A stretch of 64,000 bases of DNA from an uncultured Oscillospiraceae bacterium (lineage in GTDB: Bacteria > Bacillota > Clostridia > Oscillospirales > Oscillospiraceae), in contig CAJURY010000007.1 in assembly GCA_910589155.1 (NCBI GenBank), positions 1 to 64,000 of the forward strand. The letters are read 5' to 3'. The position numbers and the translations under genes were made by a program. Below the pieces are notes generated by a model. It ran no database searches, had not been told where the DNA came from, and saw nothing but the letters and a program-made list of their open reading frames with translations. Each line of letters begins with the position of its first letter. The first letter of the stretch is position 1. Below, piece after piece: positions 62,601 to 64,000 of this stretch.

Positions 62601-62862
62601 CGAGGTGACAAGAGAGCAGATGGCGGCGTTTTTGGCGCGCTACGCCGCATGGAAGGGCGTATACAAAGAAGCCGAAGGGAATCTGGCGCAGTTTACAGAC
62701 AGCAATCAAGTATCCGCATACGCCGCAAATTCCATCTTGTGGGCTGTGGATAACAGCATCTTATCCGGCTATACGGATTGTACCTTGCGTCCTCTTGGGA
62801 ACGCCACCAGAGCGGAAGCCGCAAACATGTTTATGAATTACTGCCTGAACATAGGCGGATAA
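56671..62862 (+). CDS. Surface-anchored S8 peptidase with dockerin-like, cohesin-like and SLH modules
   Basis: The 2063-residue protein has a signal peptide (1-29) and an I9-like propeptide (about 70-170). The S8 domain holds Asp209, His302 and Ser653 (GTSMAAP) with a PA-like insert (about 455-600). A dockerin-like calcium-loop pair lies at about 828-882 (DFNGDGKVDGGD and DFDKDGAITSYD), a BIG2 domain at about 1217-1305 and a cohesin-like domain at about 1610-1710. Four Cys-rich repeats (about 1713-1880; PTCTEAGYTGD type) follow, then three SLH repeats (about 1882-2063). SLH domains bind pyruvylated wall polymers, so it sits on the surface. It is a paralogue of the peptidase at 34367-42244. 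Confidence 0.93.
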   Translation: MKNKSWSRLLSGLLVIAMLLSITAMPAYATGKNSAAGVVLEQIADSEVSAALPYAGKDAPESESPLYQSSDLVRVSIVLEDDATTQKFQSANIAENNAAMSYRGKLQTKQALLTQKISAEALKGETLDVVWNLTLAANLISANVKYGEIEAIKIVPGVKDVIIETQYAPCVSQAGGADPNMATSGSQIGRAGAYAAGYTGAGTRIAIIDTGIDTDHQSFDPDAFAYALQKQSEKVNTDYTTYVNSLNLLSSAEITSKLEMLNIKDSVTDASKLYLTAKLPFAFNYVDSDFDVVHDNDTQTEHGSHVAGIAAANSYVPGSEEGTYENALEAVNTQGIAPEAQIITMKVFGKNGGAWDSDYMAAIEDAIILDADSINLSLGSANAGFSTDATYQEILDNLAKSGCVVSMSAGNSYSWVEYAQNAGYLYSDGVNLDTVGSPGSYTNALTVASVDNDGFTGEYLRVGNDLIFYTQSSYTNRPITSIAGEQGYIFIDGFGTAEEFAALSDVLAGKIAVCSRGTTSFYEKAEAAVQNGAIATIIYNNQPGTINMDLTGYTHTQPVVSITQADGQLLKAAATQKIAASGAVYYEGVMTVETGVASAEFGGKFYTMSDFSSWGVPGSLLLKPEITAPGGNIYSVNGAIAGGTAYENMSGTSMAAPQVAGMSALLAQYIRSEKLDEKTGLSPRVLAQSLLMSTAVPIYEEESGHYYSLLKQGAGVANIGNAIGADTYLLMGEDATASFADGKIKAELGDDPDRLGSYTFSFSIFNRSEELQFYKLYADLFTQDQFDSYVNDNGEIGTYLDTLTTALEANAQWIVDGKPLDASAGTALDFNGDGKVDGGDCTAILQYVTGEISDLSNKENADFDKDGAITSYDAYLFLRETAASVIVRPGSSVTVQVTLELSEAQKAKLNADYPTGAYVEGFVFVEPEATKDGAKGVTHSIPVLGYYGSWSEPSMFDVGTYQKLVNGVETRAPYLGSEYGNYVSAKFGSDASTLYFGGNPYFENGGYYPERNAINTENGSKFHSFGFALIRNAAGSRVTVTNIQTGETAFSQEFGMYEAAYYHVNSGYWYNTSNSVWLDWVPTGADGETYELALTMAPEYYVKPDGSIDFDALKDGATMKVPYVVDNTAPEALSATSNAEKTALTVAARDNQYLACIALYDQSGANLIAKLQPQVSKAGDTASVTFDVTGFEAGAYKLRIMDYAGNLTTYRALVGVNPTSSVESVTLSQDAFRLAAGNKITLTASVHPFNVFDDTVIWTSSNEAVASVDKNGVVTGLSDGECEIIATSVLDNAKSAACRVSVKTIAYTLSGMLKDKNNQVMSFQWNAETSNTWSKVSNISVDGVGALAGTDHGVYTLNDDLFNRTVRLIDPKTGSELAQRYDAGNTYWDMTHSKLFTEKNSKDYLAYIYSYFLYVPSSPDNFSSAAWVFRNYFEEANTGATCLMTIAAGETGSNDYGNYETFYMLDDAGYVWIAYIYENTSLGREMIPTNLPKVAPYTTNVYSYSSMVVADDGTLFVCVHNGTTSEIYMLELMENEDGEYYFDAIKVGETGETISASLYATTVNKTADENRVSIASIPVSAPEKAVPVSTDDLAAAGKPSVSRPQSSAANTVTVDITAKNTQGVEVASKNGLFTVTYDASKLTLQNANVKAAYSSVNTAAGTVVIAYAGLQEIAAGETAAALTFLPKTDDTGEIAITFQQINGETVTGSEILPNLCEHLQTERRGAKEPTCTEAGYTGDTYCTICQKLLVAGEAIAPLGHDFVQGETVAPTCTENGYTLYACARCDVTEKRNIVKASGHKEELRGAKDATCTEAGYTGDTVCAVCKETLEIGAVTAPLGHDYVCTVHKEPTCTEDGYSVYTCTRCGGTNWSSLAAFPCPALQFADISETAWYHQCVDYVVRKGLMFGKSNTVFAPNEKLTRGQMMALLYRLEGEPDVEAQTPFADVKQELYYAKAIAWAYANGIAYGVSHEAFAPEAEVTREQMAAFLARYAAWKGVYKEAEGNLAQFTDSNQVSAYAANSILWAVDNSILSGYTDCTLRPLGNATRAEAANMFMNYCLNIGG

Positions 62863-62866
62863 ACCC

Positions 62867-62900
62867 CAAAAGCGCACCGGAAATTCCGGTGCGCTTTTTT
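62867..62900 (+). terminator. Terminator of the SLH peptidase
   Basis: AAGCGCACCGG pairs with CCGGTGCGCTT and is followed by a T run, 5 bases past the stop codon. Confidence 0.92.
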
Positions 62901-63013
62901 GCTTCTGGCCTTGTTATTTTTATTGAAAATGGCACTGTTCAATCATGCCAGTTTGCGTTATAATACCCAAGAAATAAGTGAGCGGCTATGCCGCCAGAAG
63001 GAGCGATTGGTAG

Positions 63014-63814
63014 ATGATGGAACAAAATAACCGAAAAGCCGCATGTCTGCGGCTGCTGTCCGGGGGGCTGCTATTGGCGGCAGGTATTGCAGCAAGCCTT
63101 CTCACCCGCGCCGCCGCCTTGGCTGAAAATGCGGCGGACAGCCAGAAATTTCCCTTTGCCCTGGGGCTGATTGCGATTTTGCTGGGCGCGACGCTGTTGA
63201 TTGCAGGGCTTGTAAATCTGACCGGCAGCGTACAGAAGAAAAAAATGGATTCCCATCAAATGGTGCTTGCCGCTATGTTTGCCGCCCTTTGCTACATCGG
63301 CTTTTCCTTTTTTAAAATTGACATTCCTGTGGGCACCGAAAAAACCGCCTTTCATCTGGGCAATGTCTTTTGCGTGCTGGCTGCGCTGCTCATCGGCGGC
63401 TTATGGGGCGGCATGGCTGGAGCTGTGGGCATGACGGTGGCGGATCTCACCACCGGCTATGTGACTTCCGCACCAAAAACCTTCCTTCTGAAGCTGTGCA
63501 TTGGCCTGATTGTCGGTTTGGTCGCGCACAAGGGCTTCCATGTCAGCCGGGAAAAGCCCGCTTCAAAAATCACCCTGGAAGCCGGCATCGCCGCAGCCGC
63601 GGGCATGGCCTTTAACGTCGTTGCCGACCCGGTAGTCGGCTACTTTTACAAGACCTATGTGCTGGGCATTCCCCAAAAAGCGGCGGGACTTCTGGCCAAA
63701 ATGAGCGCCGTTACTACCCTGGTCAACGCGATTATCGCCGTGCTGGTGGCAACGGTTTTCTATCTGGCGCTCCGTCCCGCGTTAAAAGGCGCGAAGCTTT
63801 ATAAGACGCTGTAA
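63014..63814 (+). CDS. ECF transporter S-component-like membrane protein
   Basis: The 266-residue protein has a two-helix N-terminal extension (about 10-75) followed by a six-helix S component: AAMFAALCYIGFSFFKIDIP, then GGLWGGMAGAVGMTVADLTTGY. S components bind a vitamin or cofactor and work with the shared ECF energising module, which is not encoded here. The substrate cannot be read. ATG 63014 is preceded by AAGGAG at a slightly long distance; a second ATG follows directly. A TATAAT at about 62962 may be its -10 box. Confidence 0.82.
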   Translation: MMEQNNRKAACLRLLSGGLLLAAGIAASLLTRAAALAENAADSQKFPFALGLIAILLGATLLIAGLVNLTGSVQKKKMDSHQMVLAAMFAALCYIGFSFFKIDIPVGTEKTAFHLGNVFCVLAALLIGGLWGGMAGAVGMTVADLTTGYVTSAPKTFLLKLCIGLIVGLVAHKGFHVSREKPASKITLEAGIAAAAGMAFNVVADPVVGYFYKTYVLGIPQKAAGLLAKMSAVTTLVNAIIAVLVATVFYLALRPALKGAKLYKTL

Positions 63815-63817
63815 AAA

Positions 63818-63854
63818 AGAATCAGCCGTTCGGGTCTCCGAACGGCTGATTCTT
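63818..63854. terminator. Two-way terminator between convergent genes
   Basis: AAGAATCAGCCGTTCGG and its complement form a 17-bp stem with loop GTCT. It serves the S-component gene and the minus-strand gene that enters at the window end. Confidence 0.85.
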
Positions 63855-63868
63855 GTAAAACAATTTTA

Positions 63869-64000
63869 TCAGACTGCGCTTTTCTTTTTCACAAGGAAAG
63901 CCCCGCGCTTCACCGCCCAAGAAGCTGCTTGATACAACAGATTCATCCCAGCGGACAACAGCATAGCGCATAGAAATACCAGCGGCACCAGAATAAAATA
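63869..64000 (-). CDS. C-terminal end of a membrane protein (partial)
   Basis: The minus strand gives 43 residues before the stop codon: one hydrophobic helix (FILVPLVFLCAMLLSAGMN) and a basic tail ending VKKKSAV. The gene continues beyond position 64000. The positive-inside tail and the adjacent terminator make it a real 3' end. No family can be named. Confidence 0.6.
   Translation of the reverse strand, partial: YFILVPLVFLCAMLLSAGMNLLYQAASWAVKRGAFLVKKKSAV

Noticed and set aside
62930..62970. Full sigma-A promoter for the S-component gene
   Set aside because: A good TATAAT is present, but no convincing -35 box stands at the right distance, so it is only mentioned in the gene entry.

Overview
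The window is a chromosomal segment of a Gram-positive obligate anaerobe of the class Clostridia, most likely an Oscillospiraceae-type gut bacterium. The evidence is an oxygen-sensitive class III ribonucleotide reductase, an IspH-ribosomal protein S1 fusion, a MurT/GatD-type peptidoglycan amidation pair, a T-box leader, S-layer-homology anchoring without outer-membrane proteins, and a flavin-based electron-bifurcation operon. The assignment comes from gene content and family resemblance only. No rRNA and no CRISPR array are present.

Layout. 1-350: the broken 5' end of an IS200/IS605-type transposase beside tRNA-Leu. 0.6-5.2 kb: housekeeping genes on the minus strand (UPF0210, ACT and Dabb proteins; ispH-rpsA fusion; cmk). 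5.4-7.5 kb: murT-gatD on the plus strand. 7.6-14 kb: accessory genes (membrane protein, three GNAT acetyltransferases with an SF0329-like protein, three tandem paralogous lipoproteins, one secreted protein). 14.2-19.4 kb: a MacB/YknXYZ-like ABC efflux operon with two adaptor proteins. 19.5-23.5 kb: a DUF2079 membrane protein and nrdD with tandem NrdR-box-like sites. 23.8-29.9 kb: a plus-strand run of aldose epimerase, DMT transporter with a His-rich tail, YdcF, M42 and M3 peptidases and a small anchored protein. 30-34 kb: small regulators, tRNA-Glu and tRNA-Met, a CmpB-like membrane protein, adenine deaminase and a P-loop kinase-like protein.

34.2-42.2 kb encodes a 2625-residue secreted S8 peptidase, followed by a 42-codon gene that is easily missed. 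A second S8 peptidase of 2063 residues lies at 56.7-62.9 kb and ends in S-layer-homology repeats. Both carry a dockerin-like pair of calcium loops and a cohesin-like module, so they may form a surface-bound protease assembly. Between them are a TrpB2-type gene behind a T-box, a YoaK-family protein and one long minus-strand operon (56.2 to 45.2 kb).

That operon reads mdh-fumC-hdrB-hdrC-hdrA-flxD-flxC-flxB-flxA-frdB-frdA. It encodes every step from oxaloacetate to succinate (malate dehydrogenase, fumarase, soluble fumarate-reductase-like pair) together with a complete Flx-Hdr complex of the kind that oxidises NADH and bifurcates electrons to ferredoxin and a disulfide or other acceptor. The layout suggests cytosolic, NADH-driven, ferredoxin-generating fumarate respiration, which is the most interesting hypothesis here. 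The window closes with an ECF-type S component and the 3' end of a membrane protein gene.
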